A stretch of DNA of 64,000 nt from Actinokineospora auranticolor (GTDB taxonomy: Bacteria > Actinomycetota > Actinomycetes > Mycobacteriales > Pseudonocardiaceae), in the NCBI RefSeq assembly GCF_002934265.1, contig NZ_PTIX01000012.1:62001-126000 (forward strand), in the 5' to 3' direction. This document shows positions 16,468 through 25,604 of this stretch, piece by piece. The notes under the pieces were generated by a model. That model had not been told where the DNA came from. It made no database searches and saw nothing but the letters and a program-made list of their open reading frames with translations. How positions within the stretch are numbered: the first letter of the stretch is position 1; each line of letters begins with the position of its first letter. The position numbers and the translations under genes were made by a program.

Positions 16468-17585
16468 GCGCCCTCGAGGTCGACGCGCTGATCGACGACC
16501 CCGGTACCCGCGTCGTGGTGTGCTGCGGCTCCGGCGGCGTCGGCAAGACCACCACCGCCGCGGCGATCGCCGTGCGCGCCGCCGAGCGCGGCCGCGACAC
16601 CGTGGTGCTGACCATCGACCCGGCCCGGCGGCTCGCGCAGGCGCTGGGCCTGGCCGAGCTGGGCAACGTGCCGCGCGAGGTCGCGGTGCCGGGTTTCGCG
16701 CCCAAGGGCTCGCTGAGCGCGATGATGCTGGACATGCGGCGCACCTTCGACGACATGGTGCTCGCGCACGCCGGGCCGAAGCGGGCCGAGGAGGTGCTGG
16801 CAAACCCGTTCTACCGGACCATCTCCTCGTCGTTCTCCGGCACGCAGGAGTACATGGCGATGGAGAAGCTGGGCCAGCTCGCCGCCGACGGCACCTGGGA
16901 CCTGATCGTGGTCGACACCCCGCCGTCGCGGTCGGCGCTGGACTTCCTGGACGCGCCGCGGCGGCTGTCCACCGCGCTGGACGGTCGGATGATCAAGCTG
17001 CTGACCGGACCGGCCCGCGCGGGCGGTTGGGGGCTGCGCAAGGTGGTCAGCGCCGGGTTCGGGCTGTTCGCCAAGGCCGTGTCGGCGATCGTGGGCGGCC
17101 AGATGCTGGCCGACGCGTCGGCGTTCGTGCAGGCCTTCGACGGGATGTTCGGCGGGTTCCGGGAGCGCGCCCAGCGCACGTACGAGCTGCTGCGCTCGGA
17201 CGGCACGGCGTTCCTGGTGGTCGCCGCGCCCGAGCCGGACGCGCTGCGCGAGGCCAGCTTCTTCGTCGAGCGGCTGGCCGAGGAGTCCGTCCCGCTGGCG
17301 GGCCTGGTGGTCAACCGGACGCACCCGGCACTGGCGAAGCTGCCCGCGGCCAAGGCGCTCGGGGCCGCGGACTCGCTGGCGGCCCGCGGCGACGCCCCGC
17401 TGGCGGCGGCCGTGCTGCGGCTGCACGCCGACCGGGTGGCGCTGGCCCAGCGCGAGCGCAGGCTGGTCAGCCGGTTCACCAAGGCGCACCCCGGGGTGGC
17501 GCTGGCGCACGTGCCCGCGATGGCGGCCGACGTGCACGACCTGGCCGGGCTGCGGGAGATCGGCGACCGGCTGGCCGGGGCCTGA
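16464..17585 (+). CDS. ArsA/GET3-type ATPase, second of pair
   Basis: Starting at the ATG that overlaps its partner's stop, this 373-residue protein has Walker [13 protein letters not shown] near the N-terminus. The A' region is [13 protein letters not shown] and switch II is [15 protein letters not shown]. The GSGGVGKTT and [11 protein letters not shown] segments are hallmarks of the Rv3680 side of the pair. The two genes encode non-identical halves, consistent with a heterodimer. The C-terminal region is helical and contains [12 protein letters not shown]. Nothing in the sequence indicates metal binding. Confidence 0.92.
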   Translation: MSALEVDALIDDPGTRVVVCCGSGGVGKTTTAAAIAVRAAERGRDTVVLTIDPARRLAQALGLAELGNVPREVAVPGFAPKGSLSAMMLDMRRTFDDMVLAHAGPKRAEEVLANPFYRTISSSFSGTQEYMAMEKLGQLAADGTWDLIVVDTPPSRSALDFLDAPRRLSTALDGRMIKLLTGPARAGGWGLRKVVSAGFGLFAKAVSAIVGGQMLADASAFVQAFDGMFGGFRERAQRTYELLRSDGTAFLVVAAPEPDALREASFFVERLAEESVPLAGLVVNRTHPALAKLPAAKALGAADSLAARGDAPLAAAVLRLHADRVALAQRERRLVSRFTKAHPGVALAHVPAMAADVHDLAGLREIGDRLAGA

Positions 17586-17750
17586 CGACCTCCCGCACCG
17601 GGCCACCGCGCGCTGGCGACCCGAGCAAGTGACGGAGATCACCCTCGGGTGATCAACGCGTCAGCGGACTACCGCCCGCTCTCGAGTGCCGATCAACCCA
17701 GGACCGGGATCACCCTGACGCGGCCGGACCACCGGGCGCGGACGTCGGGA

Positions 17751-18065
17751 TCATCCGACGCGGGCGTCGATGTCGTCGTAGGTGTGCCTGCGGCGGGCGT
17801 CGTCGAGCAGTTCGCGCCACGAGGCCACGTCCGGCCTGCGGCGCAGCAACGCCCTGCGCTCCCGTTCGGTCATGCCGCCCCACACGCCGAATTCGATTCG
17901 GTTGTCGAGCGCTTCCGCCAGGCATTCCGTGCGCACCGGGCACGCGATGCAGACCATCTTGGCCTTGCGCTGCTCGGCGCCCCGGACGAAGAGCCCGTCC
18001 GGGTCCTCGTCTCGGCACGTCGCACGGACACGCCAGTCGACCTGTGGCTGAGCGTCGAGATGCAT
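17751..18065 (-). CDS. whiB4: WhiB-family iron-sulfur regulator, WhiB4-like
   Basis: The 104-residue form starts at the ATG at 18065, preceded by AGGGGTGGGGGAT. Four cysteines (C17, C39, C42, C48) ligate the [4Fe-4S] cluster in the usual C...CxxCx5C pattern. The turn motif GVWGG follows, then a basic stretch (RERRALLRRR) for DNA contact. WhiB proteins bind sigma factor region 4 and report redox or nitric oxide. Position between the ArsA pair and ponA2 equals Rv3681c (WhiB4). An upstream in-frame extension lacks conserved features and is rejected. It is divergent from ponA2. Confidence 0.9.
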   Translation of the reverse strand: MHLDAQPQVDWRVRATCRDEDPDGLFVRGAEQRKAKMVCIACPVRTECLAEALDNRIEFGVWGGMTERERRALLRRRPDVASWRELLDDARRRHTYDDIDARVG

Positions 18066-18326
18066 ATCCCCCACCCCTGTCGTCGTCGCGACCCTGTAAC
18101 CCGGTACCCCCCGGTACCGGTGCCTTGCAGCTCCACCGCGGGACCGCGAGTAGCCGTTCGGCGCTGTCGTGAGACGTTGACGAACTCTAGTGGGTCCCGG
18201 TTCCATCGAGAACGCAGGTGGAGGTTCCCGTTACGAAAAGTCAATACGCCAGGTGGTGTCGTCGAAAAGGCACTTCGCGTGACGGCTTCACCGGTGCTCC
18301 AACCGGGTCACGCGTAGGCTGGCCCC

Positions 18327-20837
18327 GTGCGTGTGGGAGACAGCCTGCTGAAACTGCTCGGACTTTGCCTGCTCGCGGGCGTGCTGCTGGCGGGGATGCT
18401 GTTCCCGGTCGTCGGCGCGCTGGGGGTCGCGTCGAACCGGGCGAGCGACACGATCGACAGCGTGTCGGCCGACCTGGTGTCCACGCCGCAGCCGCTGATC
18501 ACCACGATCACCGACAGCGCGGGCAACCCGATCGCCTCGCTCTACGACCAGTACCGGCTCCCGGCGACCGCCGACCAGATCTCCCCCACGATGAAGGCCG
18601 CGCTGGTCTCCGTGGAGGACCGCCGCTTCTACGAGCACCACGGCGTCGACTGGAAGGGCACCATCCGCGCCGCGGTCTCCAACCAGACCGGCGGCGAGAC
18701 CCAGGGCGCGTCCACGCTCACGCAGCAGTACGTGAAGAACTACTTGATCAACGTGGTCAACCGGGACAACAAGGTCGAGCAGAGCAAGGCCCAGGAGCAG
18801 ACCATCGCGCGCAAGCTGCGCGAGGCGCGGATCGCCATCCAGCTCGAGCAGAAGATGAGCAAGGAGGAGATCCTCACCGGTTACCTCAACGTGATCGAGT
18901 TCGCCTACGAGGTCTACGGCATCGGGGCGGCGGCGCACGCGTACTTCGGCACCACACCGGACAAGCTGACCGTCTCGCAGTCCGCGCTGCTGGCGGGCGC
19001 GGTGAACAACCCGGTGCTGTACAACCCGTGGCGCAAACCGTCGGAGACGTTGGCCCGGCGCAATTTCGTGATCGACAAGATGGTCGAGAACCAGAAGCTT
19101 TCCCCGTCGGCCGCCGCGGAGGCCAAGAAGGAGCCCCTGGGCGTCCTCCCGAAGGTGGACAAGCCCGCCGCGAACTGCGTCGGCGCGGGCCCGGAGTACG
19201 GCTTCTACTGCCAGTACGTCTTCGAGTACCTGGAGAAGGTCGGCTTCACCGAGGACCAGCTCAAGACCGGCGGCTACACGATCAAGACCAGCCTGGACGC
19301 GCGCGCCACGCAGCTGGCCAAGCAGGCGGCCGAGGCCGAGGTCCCCAAGACCCAGCCGGGCATCGCCAACACCATGGCGGTCGTCCAGCCGGGCAAGGAG
19401 CGCCACCAGGTGCTGGCCCTGGTCGCCAACCGCGACTACGGCCTGGACCCCGCCCAGGGCCAGACCACCTACGGCCTGCCGAGCCGGGTGGCCAACAAGT
19501 TCGGCGCGGGCTCCATCTTCAAGATCTTCACCACCGCCGCCTACCTGGAGAAGGGCGGCGGCATCATGAACGTCATCGACACGCCCACCTCCTACGAGTC
19601 CCAGGTCTTCACCGGCGGCGGGAAGAGCTGCAAGCGCACGGACAAGCCGAACGACGGCGACAACCGCAAGTACTGCCTGAACAACGCGGGCAAGGGCTAC
19701 CCGCCGAACATGACCGTGCAGGACGCGCTGGGCACGTCCCCGAACACCGGGTTCGTGATCCTGGAAGAGCGCGTCGGCATGGGCGCGGTCGTGGACATGG
19801 CCAGCAGGCTCGGCCTGCGCGAGACCATGGCGGCCAACAGCTACGGCGTCACCCCCGACCCCAACTCGGCCGACGACCGCAACCGGATGCCGCAGAGCGA
19901 CTTCTTCAAGCCGACCCAGGGCAACCCCGCGGGTCGCGCGTCCTTCACCCTGGGCCCGGGCCCGGTGAGCACGCTGGAGCTGGCGAACGTGGGCGCCACG
20001 ATCATGAGCGGCGGCGTGTGGTGCCCGCCGACGCCGATCGTCGAGGTGCTCGACCGCGAGGGCAAGAAGATCGACGTCAACGAGGCCCCCTGCGAGCAGG
20101 CCGTCGCCGAGCCGCTGGCGAACACGCTGGCCACCGGGATGTCGAAGGACGACACCATGGCGAACGGCACCTCGCGCGCCGCCGCCCAGTCGGTCGGCTG
20201 GAACCGCCCGATGGCGGGCAAGACCGGCACCACGCAGGAGTTCAAGTCGGCGGGCTTCGTCGGCGCCACCCCGCAGTACGCGGCGGCCGTGCTGACCTTC
20301 AACGACAGCCCCAAACCGCAGGGCCTCTGCGACACCGACCCACCGCGCCTCTGCGGCACCGGCGGCAACATCTTCGGCGGCAAGGTCCCGGCCCGGACCT
20401 GGTTCGCGATGATGTCGAAGTACATGGAGGGCATGCCGGTGGCCCCCCTGCCCCCGACCGATCCCCGCTACCTCGACGGCGGCGACGGGTCCAAGGTGCC
20501 GGACGTGACCAACAAGAGCCAGCAGGAGGCCACGGACATCCTCCAGGGCGCCGGCTACAAGGTCGTGGCCCAGAGCCGCAACGACGCCCGCAAGAAGGGC
20601 ACCGTGGTCGCCCAGTCCCCGCGCGGCGGGGCCATCCAGGGCGAGACGATCACGATCTTCGTGAGCACGGGGTACGTCCCGCCGCCCAAGACGAGCGACG
20701 TCCCGCCGACGGGCGACCCGGGCTTCCCCGATCCGGGCTTCCCCGGCGGCCCGGGCAACGGCGGCGGCCAACCCAGCATCCCCGGCAGGCCCGGCAGACC
20801 ACCGATCACGATCGTCCCGCCCGCAGCGGGCGGCTGA
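18327..20837 (+). CDS. ponA2: Bifunctional class A penicillin-binding protein
   Basis: This 836-residue peptidoglycan synthase has an N-terminal signal anchor (LLKLLGLCLLAGVLLAGML). The GT51 glycosyltransferase domain shows SVEDRRFYEHHGVD and GASTLTQQYVKNY. The transpeptidase domain carries the SxxK motif SIFK (in GAGSIFKIFT), the SxN motif SPN and the KTGTT box. One C-terminal PASTA domain (SKVPDVTNKSQQEATDILQG) is followed by a Pro/Gly-rich tail. It polymerises glycan strands and cross-links stems outside the membrane. The start is GTG. Synteny equals Rv3682 (PonA2). A strong terminator follows 15 bp after the stop. Confidence 0.95.
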   Translation: MRVGDSLLKLLGLCLLAGVLLAGMLFPVVGALGVASNRASDTIDSVSADLVSTPQPLITTITDSAGNPIASLYDQYRLPATADQISPTMKAALVSVEDRRFYEHHGVDWKGTIRAAVSNQTGGETQGASTLTQQYVKNYLINVVNRDNKVEQSKAQEQTIARKLREARIAIQLEQKMSKEEILTGYLNVIEFAYEVYGIGAAAHAYFGTTPDKLTVSQSALLAGAVNNPVLYNPWRKPSETLARRNFVIDKMVENQKLSPSAAAEAKKEPLGVLPKVDKPAANCVGAGPEYGFYCQYVFEYLEKVGFTEDQLKTGGYTIKTSLDARATQLAKQAAEAEVPKTQPGIANTMAVVQPGKERHQVLALVANRDYGLDPAQGQTTYGLPSRVANKFGAGSIFKIFTTAAYLEKGGGIMNVIDTPTSYESQVFTGGGKSCKRTDKPNDGDNRKYCLNNAGKGYPPNMTVQDALGTSPNTGFVILEERVGMGAVVDMASRLGLRETMAANSYGVTPDPNSADDRNRMPQSDFFKPTQGNPAGRASFTLGPGPVSTLELANVGATIMSGGVWCPPTPIVEVLDREGKKIDVNEAPCEQAVAEPLANTLATGMSKDDTMANGTSRAAAQSVGWNRPMAGKTGTTQEFKSAGFVGATPQYAAAVLTFNDSPKPQGLCDTDPPRLCGTGGNIFGGKVPARTWFAMMSKYMEGMPVAPLPPTDPRYLDGGDGSKVPDVTNKSQQEATDILQGAGYKVVAQSRNDARKKGTVVAQSPRGGAIQGETITIFVSTGYVPPPKTSDVPPTGDPGFPDPGFPGGPGNGGGQPSIPGRPGRPPITIVPPAAGG

Positions 20838-20852
20838 CCCCAACGATCAGGT

Positions 20853-20888
20853 AGCGCCCGGGTTCCGATCCCACGGAACCCGGGCGCT
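20853..20888. terminator. Terminator after ponA2
   Basis: A perfect 14-bp GC-rich stem (20853-20866 with 20875-20888) with an 8-base loop lies 15 bp beyond the ponA2 stop. Confidence 0.75.
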
Positions 20889-20914
20889 GTCGGTTCGCGC
20901 TCTGCTCGGATGAC

Positions 20915-21373
20915 GTGGTGACCACGACACACGAGCGGTTATCGAGGAGTTGGGGCGGCAGTCCGGTGCCGGGCTGCCTCATGCTGCTGTTCCTGTTCGT
21001 CGTACTGCCGCTCTACTTCTTCTTCAGGTCCATCTCGCCGGGACACCCGACCGAAGTAGCCGAGGACGACGCCTGGGAGGGGATCCGGGCAACGGAGGAA
21101 AGGCTGCGCGCCTTGCCGGTCACCGCAGACGACACCGCGATCGCGGCGGCGGTCGAGGCAGACGGGCAGCTCCGCGGGATCACCCGGGACGCGGCGAAGG
21201 TCACCGCGACCGCGACCTACCAGGGGAGCGGGCCCGCGTTCATCTTCGTCACCCAGGTGATGGTGTGCGCCGACTTCACCCTTACCGTCGACAACGGCCG
21301 GTGGGCGGTGTCGTCCGCCGAGAGCCCGGACTGCGCGGCCGTGCCGATATCTACGACGTCAACCTCTTCTTGA
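20915..21373 (+). CDS. Hypothetical membrane-anchored protein
   Basis: This 152-residue protein has one transmembrane helix (PGCLMLLFLFVVLPLYFFF) and an external domain of about 100 residues with two cysteines (MVCADFT and SPDCAAV) that could pair. The domain is acidic at first (TEVAEDDAWEGIRATEERL), then strand-rich. I do not recognise the family. The start is one of two adjacent GTG codons, or an ATG further in. It overlaps the convergent YqeY-like gene by 23 bp and sits alone between ponA2 and that gene. Confidence 0.6.
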   Translation: MVTTTHERLSRSWGGSPVPGCLMLLFLFVVLPLYFFFRSISPGHPTEVAEDDAWEGIRATEERLRALPVTADDTAIAAAVEADGQLRGITRDAAKVTATATYQGSGPAFIFVTQVMVCADFTLTVDNGRWAVSSAESPDCAAVPISTTSTSS

Positions 21374-21821
21374 CGACGGCGGCGACCCGGCCACCCTCGG
21401 CGCGGCCCGCGACCTTGGCGTTGGCGGCCTTCATGACCTGGCCCATCTGGCGCGGACCCGGGGCCTCGCCGAGCTGCTCGGTGACCTCGGCGACGGCGGC
21501 GTCGACCAGGGCGGTCAGTTCGTCGTCGGCGAGCTGCTGGGGCAGGTACTCGTTGAGGACCGCGGCCTCGTCGAGCTCCAACTGGGACTGCTCGGCCCGA
21601 CCGGCGCCCGCGAACGCCTCGGCGGCCTCCTTGCGCTTCTTCACCTCGCGGGCCAGCAGCTTGAGCACCTCGTCGTCGGTGAGCTGCCGGGCCGAGTCAC
21701 CCGCGACCTCCTCGTTGGCGACGGCGGTCAGCGCCATGCGCAGCGTCGCGGTGCGGGTCTTCTCCCGGTTCTTCATCGCGGAGGTCAGGTCCGCCTGGAG
21801 GCGGTTCTTGAGGTCGGCCAT
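21351..21821 (-). CDS. GatB/YqeY domain protein
   Basis: This 156-residue protein starts at MADLKNRLQADLTSAMKNRE, the standard N-terminus of YqeY proteins; a longer upstream frame is arginine-rich and rejected. Helical segments include TRTATLRMALTAVANEEVA and LPQQLADDELTALVDAAV. The C-terminal MGQVMKAANAKVAGRAEGGRV matches the GatB C-terminal tRNA-binding-like domain. The family may take part in amidotransferase or tRNA transactions, but its exact role is unclear. It lies between PonA2 and the metallophosphoesterase, divergent from the latter. Confidence 0.9.
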   Translation of the reverse strand: MADLKNRLQADLTSAMKNREKTRTATLRMALTAVANEEVAGDSARQLTDDEVLKLLAREVKKRKEAAEAFAGAGRAEQSQLELDEAAVLNEYLPQQLADDELTALVDAAVAEVTEQLGEAPGPRQMGQVMKAANAKVAGRAEGGRVAAVVKKRLTS

Positions 21822-21936
21822 GTCTGAAGAGGCTACTGGGGCCGCCAACCGGATATCCGCCAAGGTCAGGCGGGTGGACGGGGTAACCCGTCCGACGGTT
21901 GCGGGCCGGGGCGGGCCAACCCGTACCCTCGGGAGT

Positions 21937-22914
21937 GTGAGTGACGCAGTGAGCACCCTCGGCCGCAAAGCCCTCCGGGCCGCCATCGGCACCGCCGCGC
22001 TGGGCGCGGCGACCCTCGCCTACGCGGCGGGCTACGAGCGGACGAGGTGGACGCTGCGCCAAGCCACGCTGCCGGTGCTCGCCGAAGGCGCCCGCCCCCT
22101 GCGCGTGCTGCACATCTCGGACCTGCACATGCTGCCCGGCCAGAAGTCGAAGCAGCGGTGGGTGGCCGCGCTCGACGAGCTGAACCCCGACCTGGTCGTC
22201 AACACCGGCGACAACCTGGCCCACCGCCAGGCCGTCCCCGCCGTGGTGCGCGCTCTGGGCCCCCTGCTCAACCGCCCCGGTGTCTTCGTCTTCGGCAGCA
22301 ACGACTACTACGCGCCCAAACCGAAGAACCCCGCGCGCTACCTGTTCCCGTCGAACAAGCGGATCCACGGCATCCCGCTGCCCTGGAAGGACCTGCGCGC
22401 GGCGATGCTGGAGCGGGGCTGGATCGACCTCACCCACACCCGCAAGCTCTTCACCGTCGACGGCCGCACCATCGCCGCGGCCGGAGTGGACGACCCCCAC
22501 CTCCGCCGCGACCGCTACGACGAGATCGCGGGCAAACCCGACCGCCAAGCCACCCTGAGACTGGGCGTCACCCACTCCCCCGAACCCCGAGTCCTGGACC
22601 GGTTCGCCGAGGACGGCTACGACCTGGTCATGGCGGGCCACACCCACGGCGGCCAACTCCGCATCCCGGGCTACGGCGCGATCGTCACCAACTGCGACCT
22701 GGACCGCAGCCGAGCCCGCGGCTCGTCACGGTGGGGATCGGAGACGTGGCTGCACGTGTCCGCGGGACTGGGCACCTCGCCGTACGCCCCGGTCCGCTTC
22801 GCGTGCCCGCCCGAGGCCAGCCTGCTGACCCTCGTACCCCGCACGACCAGCACAGACCCGGCCCTGGACGGCTCAAGGGGAGCCCGGTTCGGAGCCGGTG
22901 CACGCGTCAGGTAA
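21937..22914 (+). CDS. Metallophosphoesterase (Rv3683-like)
   Basis: This 325-residue protein starts at GTG 21937 or the GTG four codons on. An N-terminal hydrophobic helix (AAIGTAALGAATLAYAAGY) tethers it to the membrane. Dimetal phosphoesterase motifs run in order: LHISDLHM (DxH), NTGDN, SNDYYAP in the GNH position (N kept, D for H), THSPEP, and GHTHGGQ. The family acts on phosphodiesters or phospholipid-type head groups; the substrate is unknown. Synteny matches Rv3683, downstream of PonA2. The tRNA-Pro gene begins 17 bp after its stop. Confidence 0.9.
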   Translation: MSDAVSTLGRKALRAAIGTAALGAATLAYAAGYERTRWTLRQATLPVLAEGARPLRVLHISDLHMLPGQKSKQRWVAALDELNPDLVVNTGDNLAHRQAVPAVVRALGPLLNRPGVFVFGSNDYYAPKPKNPARYLFPSNKRIHGIPLPWKDLRAAMLERGWIDLTHTRKLFTVDGRTIAAAGVDDPHLRRDRYDEIAGKPDRQATLRLGVTHSPEPRVLDRFAEDGYDLVMAGHTHGGQLRIPGYGAIVTNCDLDRSRARGSSRWGSETWLHVSAGLGTSPYAPVRFACPPEASLLTLVPRTTSTDPALDGSRGARFGAGARVR

Positions 22915-22931
22915 GCTTCTCTCGTTCCCAC

Positions 22932-23007
<76 letters not shown>

Positions 23008-23105
23008 CAGGTCAGGCCCTGTCCACTTAGGTGCGGACAGGGCCTGATCTCGTTTCTGCTTGACTAACTGCTTGTCTACGCTCCCCTGCTTGTCGAGCGG
23101 GTGGC

Positions 23106-23295
23106 TCACGGGATCCACAGACCGCTCGGCGAGCGCACTAGGGTGGGCGCCAGGCGGTGGCCCGGCTCCGGCAGGGTCAGGACACCTGCTCGATGTGCCG
23201 AGGCCCCCGCGGTCGTGTTTCCAGACGCGGCCCCCGCCGAACTCCTCGGCGAGGATGCGCAGGCCGGTGTAGCACTGCACGTGCCGCGTTCCCAC
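23106..23295 (-). pseudogene. Frameshifted remnant related to the gene at 37595-37960
   Basis: Two frames of the minus strand carry successive pieces of one protein. GTRHVQCYTG and then LRILAEEF...RVWKHDRG are in one frame; LTLPEPGHRLAPTLV...SGLWIP is in another. The intact gene near the right end reads GTRHVRQYTD, LRILEDEI...PVWKYDKG and LTLPEPGERLAPSLV...SGLWTPG. The remnant therefore lacks an internal segment of about 15 residues and is frameshifted. Its 5' part is not recognisable. The family function is unknown. Confidence 0.75.
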
Positions 23296-23473
23296 CAGTC
23301 GATGCGCTCAGCCAGCCGTAGGACCTCGCCAGCCTTGCCGACTTCCACCTCCAAACTAACGGCATGAATCGCGACGTCGGTCGACCCCGAACGCCGTCCC
23401 ACGCCGCGTTGCACTCCCCCCGCCACTGCCGCCACCCGGGCTGCTACAGCGCTTGTTTCACCCGCCCATGAGG

Positions 23474-23904
23474 TCACCTGCCCGCACCTGCCACAGGGGC
23501 TACGGACAGCAGAGCGCCCCTGCATCGCGAGGCCATCACGGGTTTCACTGGCGGAGCTATCCCGAAAACCTCCGGCACGTGAGCAACTACTGCTTCGACA
23601 CCCTCCATCTGTCCATCGGCGAGAAGGACATGGGCCGAATTCCAGGACGCAACACCTTGCGCCAGGGTTTTCCAGAGAACTCTGAAACCAGCATCGTCCG
23701 ACCAGCCGCAATCTCCGCCAGTTTGCTGTATCGAGCTGGCGAACTCTGCCAGATTCGCCAGGCATCGATAATGCGCTGCCGGATGCCAGCGACATGGAGT
23801 ACCTCGTCTTTTGCCAGGAACCGTGAGGGCACGACAAGTAGCTGTACCAGTCGGGGGTGATGTCTGGACAGCGGTCTCCGTGGGCGCTGTGTTGGGTAGC
23901 CCAC
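23474..23904 (-). pseudogene. Possible decayed regulator gene
   Basis: One minus-strand frame contains PSRFLAKDEVLHVAGIRQRI followed by IDAWRIWQSSPARYSKLAEI. This resembles the segment of actinobacterial XRE/TPR regulators in which AW..WQ.SPARY..L is common. The frame then degrades and another frame continues, with no helix-turn-helix left. It lies next to another pseudogene near attL. This is a weak call, resting on one short motif. Confidence 0.3.
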
Positions 23905-23980
23905 CGATCAACAGCGAAGCGCTTCTACGAGGTTGAGCAGCGTAGACGATGCAGAGTCTTCTGCCGCATCGACGGGTAGA

Positions 23981-24613
23981 CTATCTTGACTCGTAGTATA
24001 TAGTGGCACATTGCCCGAAGTTGTACATCATTCGCGCAGTTAGTGCTCCACTCACAACCGGGGCGACAAATGGTATTGCACGCGAAATTCCTTGCTTGCT
24101 CGCCTCTTCATTGACTTTACTAACGAACAAGGTGGAGAGGCCCTTTAAATTGTGTTTGACTGTCTCAAGAAGGGGCGCTTCCAGCTTCGTAGTAAGTAGT
24201 TTGACGAGCAATTCTGACGATAGCGTCAACCCTACGCCCAGCCCCGCACGAACAAGAGGCGCTCCTGCGGCTGACAGATCTCTGCCAGACTTGGTGGCCC
24301 AAAGCTCAGTGATTCTGAGGATATCGTCCAGCGGGTCCAATTTAACCCCCAGGTGATATCCAATTCCCCAGGCAGTGTGGGCCATTTTTCGATATGTAAA
24401 CACAAGCGAAGGCAAAGTCAGCGCAAGTGAAACGCCAGGAACGGCACTGCTCGCCATAGATACTGAAACAGCTTGCAATCCCTGCGCCCACCTCCACCGG
24501 ATCTGCGAGACGTGGCTTTCTGCACTTTCTTTGACCTTTTCAGCGTCTCCAATGACCGCAGTAAACACTCTCTCGAAAACAGTTTCTTCCTTGTGATTCA
24601 TTGGCTCAACCAC
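23981..24613 (-). CDS. Unknown membrane-associated protein, possibly EcsC-like
   Basis: This protein of up to 210 residues starts at GTG 24613 or, better spaced from an AGAAG, ATG 24601. It has an acidic/polar N-terminus, then amphipathic and hydrophobic segments (VSMASSAVPGVSLALTLPSL, AHTAWGIGYHLGVKLDPLDD and RAIPFVAPVVSGALTARMMY). The layout and the helix-hairpin spacing recall EcsC-family proteins, but I see no decisive motif. Base composition and codons are clearly lower in GC than neighbouring genes, a sign of recent acquisition. It is divergent from the next gene across a 15-bp palindrome. It is element cargo. Confidence 0.6.
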   Translation of the reverse strand: MVEPMNHKEETVFERVFTAVIGDAEKVKESAESHVSQIRWRWAQGLQAVSVSMASSAVPGVSLALTLPSLVFTYRKMAHTAWGIGYHLGVKLDPLDDILRITELWATKSGRDLSAAGAPLVRAGLGVGLTLSSELLVKLLTTKLEAPLLETVKHNLKGLSTLFVSKVNEEASKQGISRAIPFVAPVVSGALTARMMYNFGQCATIYYESR

Positions 24614-24714
24614 TTCTTGGCTGTTACGTGGGCGATGCCAGGCAGTTCTACCATGTGTTGACCCATCGCGACAAGGATCACACAGACTCCTAAGTTAGAA
24701 TTAGGGTTGAGTGC

Positions 24715-24729
24715 GTGGGAAGTTCCCAC
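24715..24729. promoter_or_regulatory. 15-bp palindrome between divergent cargo genes
   Basis: GTGGGAA-g-TTCCCAC has perfect 7-bp arms around a single base. It lies midway between the start regions of the leftward unknown membrane gene and the rightward three-helix gene, so it could be a shared operator. Confidence 0.45.
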
Positions 24730-24824
24730 TCGATGGCACACTATCCGCCACAAGCCCCATTCCACCTTCTAAGCTACGAAAAATGGCGCTGGCCCGAAGA
24801 TGCAAGGAGGTCTAAAGTAGTTTC

Positions 24825-25283
24825 GTGCCAGACGAGAATGACCCCGATCAGCACGAGGTGCAGAAGCTCGTCCATGACGAAATATCGAGCCGTATCGAAA
24901 GACAGGACCTCGATGGGACGCAAGTCGATAACAAGGCTACCGTCTTGATAGGCGTCTCGGCTGCAGCTGCACAATACCTTGCCACAAAAAATTCAAGCAT
25001 TCTTTTCGCAAGCATTGCCTTCGGCATGTACGGGTTGGCATTCGTCTCTGCCGTGATGGTCATATCTATCAGACGGTATAGAGATCTACGACCCGCTGCG
25101 TTGATCGAGCTACTCGACGCCTCGAAAGAGGATGTTTTACATCGCTTGATTGCTATTCGGATTGAGATATATCAGCACAATTCTCTACGCTATCGACACA
25201 AAGCCATCTATTGGAGAATAAGCATTGCAGCCCTGACCACTGGCCTGATTACGTCAACTTCAGCAATCGCTCTCGGAAGGTAA
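24825..25283 (+). CDS. Small three-helix membrane protein, SLATT/Pycsar-effector-like topology
   Basis: This 152-residue protein has a cytoplasmic helical N-terminus (HEVQKLVHDEISSRIERQ) and a VDNKATVLIGVSAAAA segment leading into two close transmembrane helices. A cytoplasmic helical stretch (ALIELLDASKEDVLHRL...) and a third transmembrane helix near the C-terminus (ISIAALTTGLITSTSAIALG) follow. The 'D-KA--L' start of the first helix and the 2+1 helix layout are shared with PycTM and SLATT-type effectors of nucleotide-signalling defence systems. No cyclase is adjacent, so this is topology only. The low GC matches its divergent neighbour. Confidence 0.65.
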   Translation: MPDENDPDQHEVQKLVHDEISSRIERQDLDGTQVDNKATVLIGVSAAAAQYLATKNSSILFASIAFGMYGLAFVSAVMVISIRRYRDLRPAALIELLDASKEDVLHRLIAIRIEIYQHNSLRYRHKAIYWRISIAALTTGLITSTSAIALGR

Positions 25284-25289
25284 GGTTAG

Positions 25290-25451
25290 ATGAGCACAGA
25301 CGCCGGCAAAGAATCTGATAGCGAACCGCAAAAAGGTTCCAAAGAAAGCCCCGATGCCAACATTGACGAGAAGGTCCAGAAATATCTCGCCAAGTGGTCA
25401 GATCGACGGTTTATCGATCAGCGAGAGAAGAATCCCCAGAACAGGCCCTAA
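25290..25451 (+). CDS. Small hydrophilic protein coupled to the three-helix membrane gene
   Basis: This 53-residue frame starts at ATG six bases after the preceding stop, with GGAAGG overlapping that gene's end as ribosome-binding site. The product is charged (MSTDAGKESDSEPQKG, then VQKYLAKWSDRRFIDQREKN) and contains a short amphipathic helix. It shares the lower GC of the adjacent cargo. The function is unknown; it may be a partner or immunity/regulatory peptide of the membrane protein, or a non-functional small frame. Confidence 0.5.
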   Translation: MSTDAGKESDSEPQKGSKESPDANIDEKVQKYLAKWSDRRFIDQREKNPQNRP

Positions 25452-25540
25452 AGACTTCGCGACCAGGTCACATGTGGTCGATTGACGCTCGCCCATGTGC
25501 ATGCGCAATATGAGATCGGCGACTCCGTTGCTTAAGTCGA

Positions 25541-25586
25541 GCCATGTTCAGGCCCTGCCCGGTAAGCGGCAGGACCTGAACATGGC
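25541..25586. terminator. Terminator after the integrase gene
   Basis: A 19-bp inverted repeat with one mismatch (25541-25559 with 25568-25586) and an 8-base loop lies 18 bp beyond the integrase stop. It closes the long leftward operon and separates it from the rightward cargo. Confidence 0.75.
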
Positions 25587-25604
25587 CGCACAAAGCTAAC
25601 TTAA

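Noticed and set aside
15466-17585. Arsenite efflux system
   Set aside because: ArsA-type ATPases are present but there is no ArsB/Acr3 pump, ArsC or ArsR. The neighbourhood matches the mycobacterial Rv3679-Rv3680 pair instead.
18288-20843. 851-codon minus-strand open frame opposite ponA2
   Set aside because: The composition is a mirror of the PBP coding strand and PBP motifs are intact on the plus strand.
24825-25451. A full Pycsar or CBASS operon
   Set aside because: No cyclase or nucleotidyltransferase gene is adjacent; only the effector-like topology is seen.
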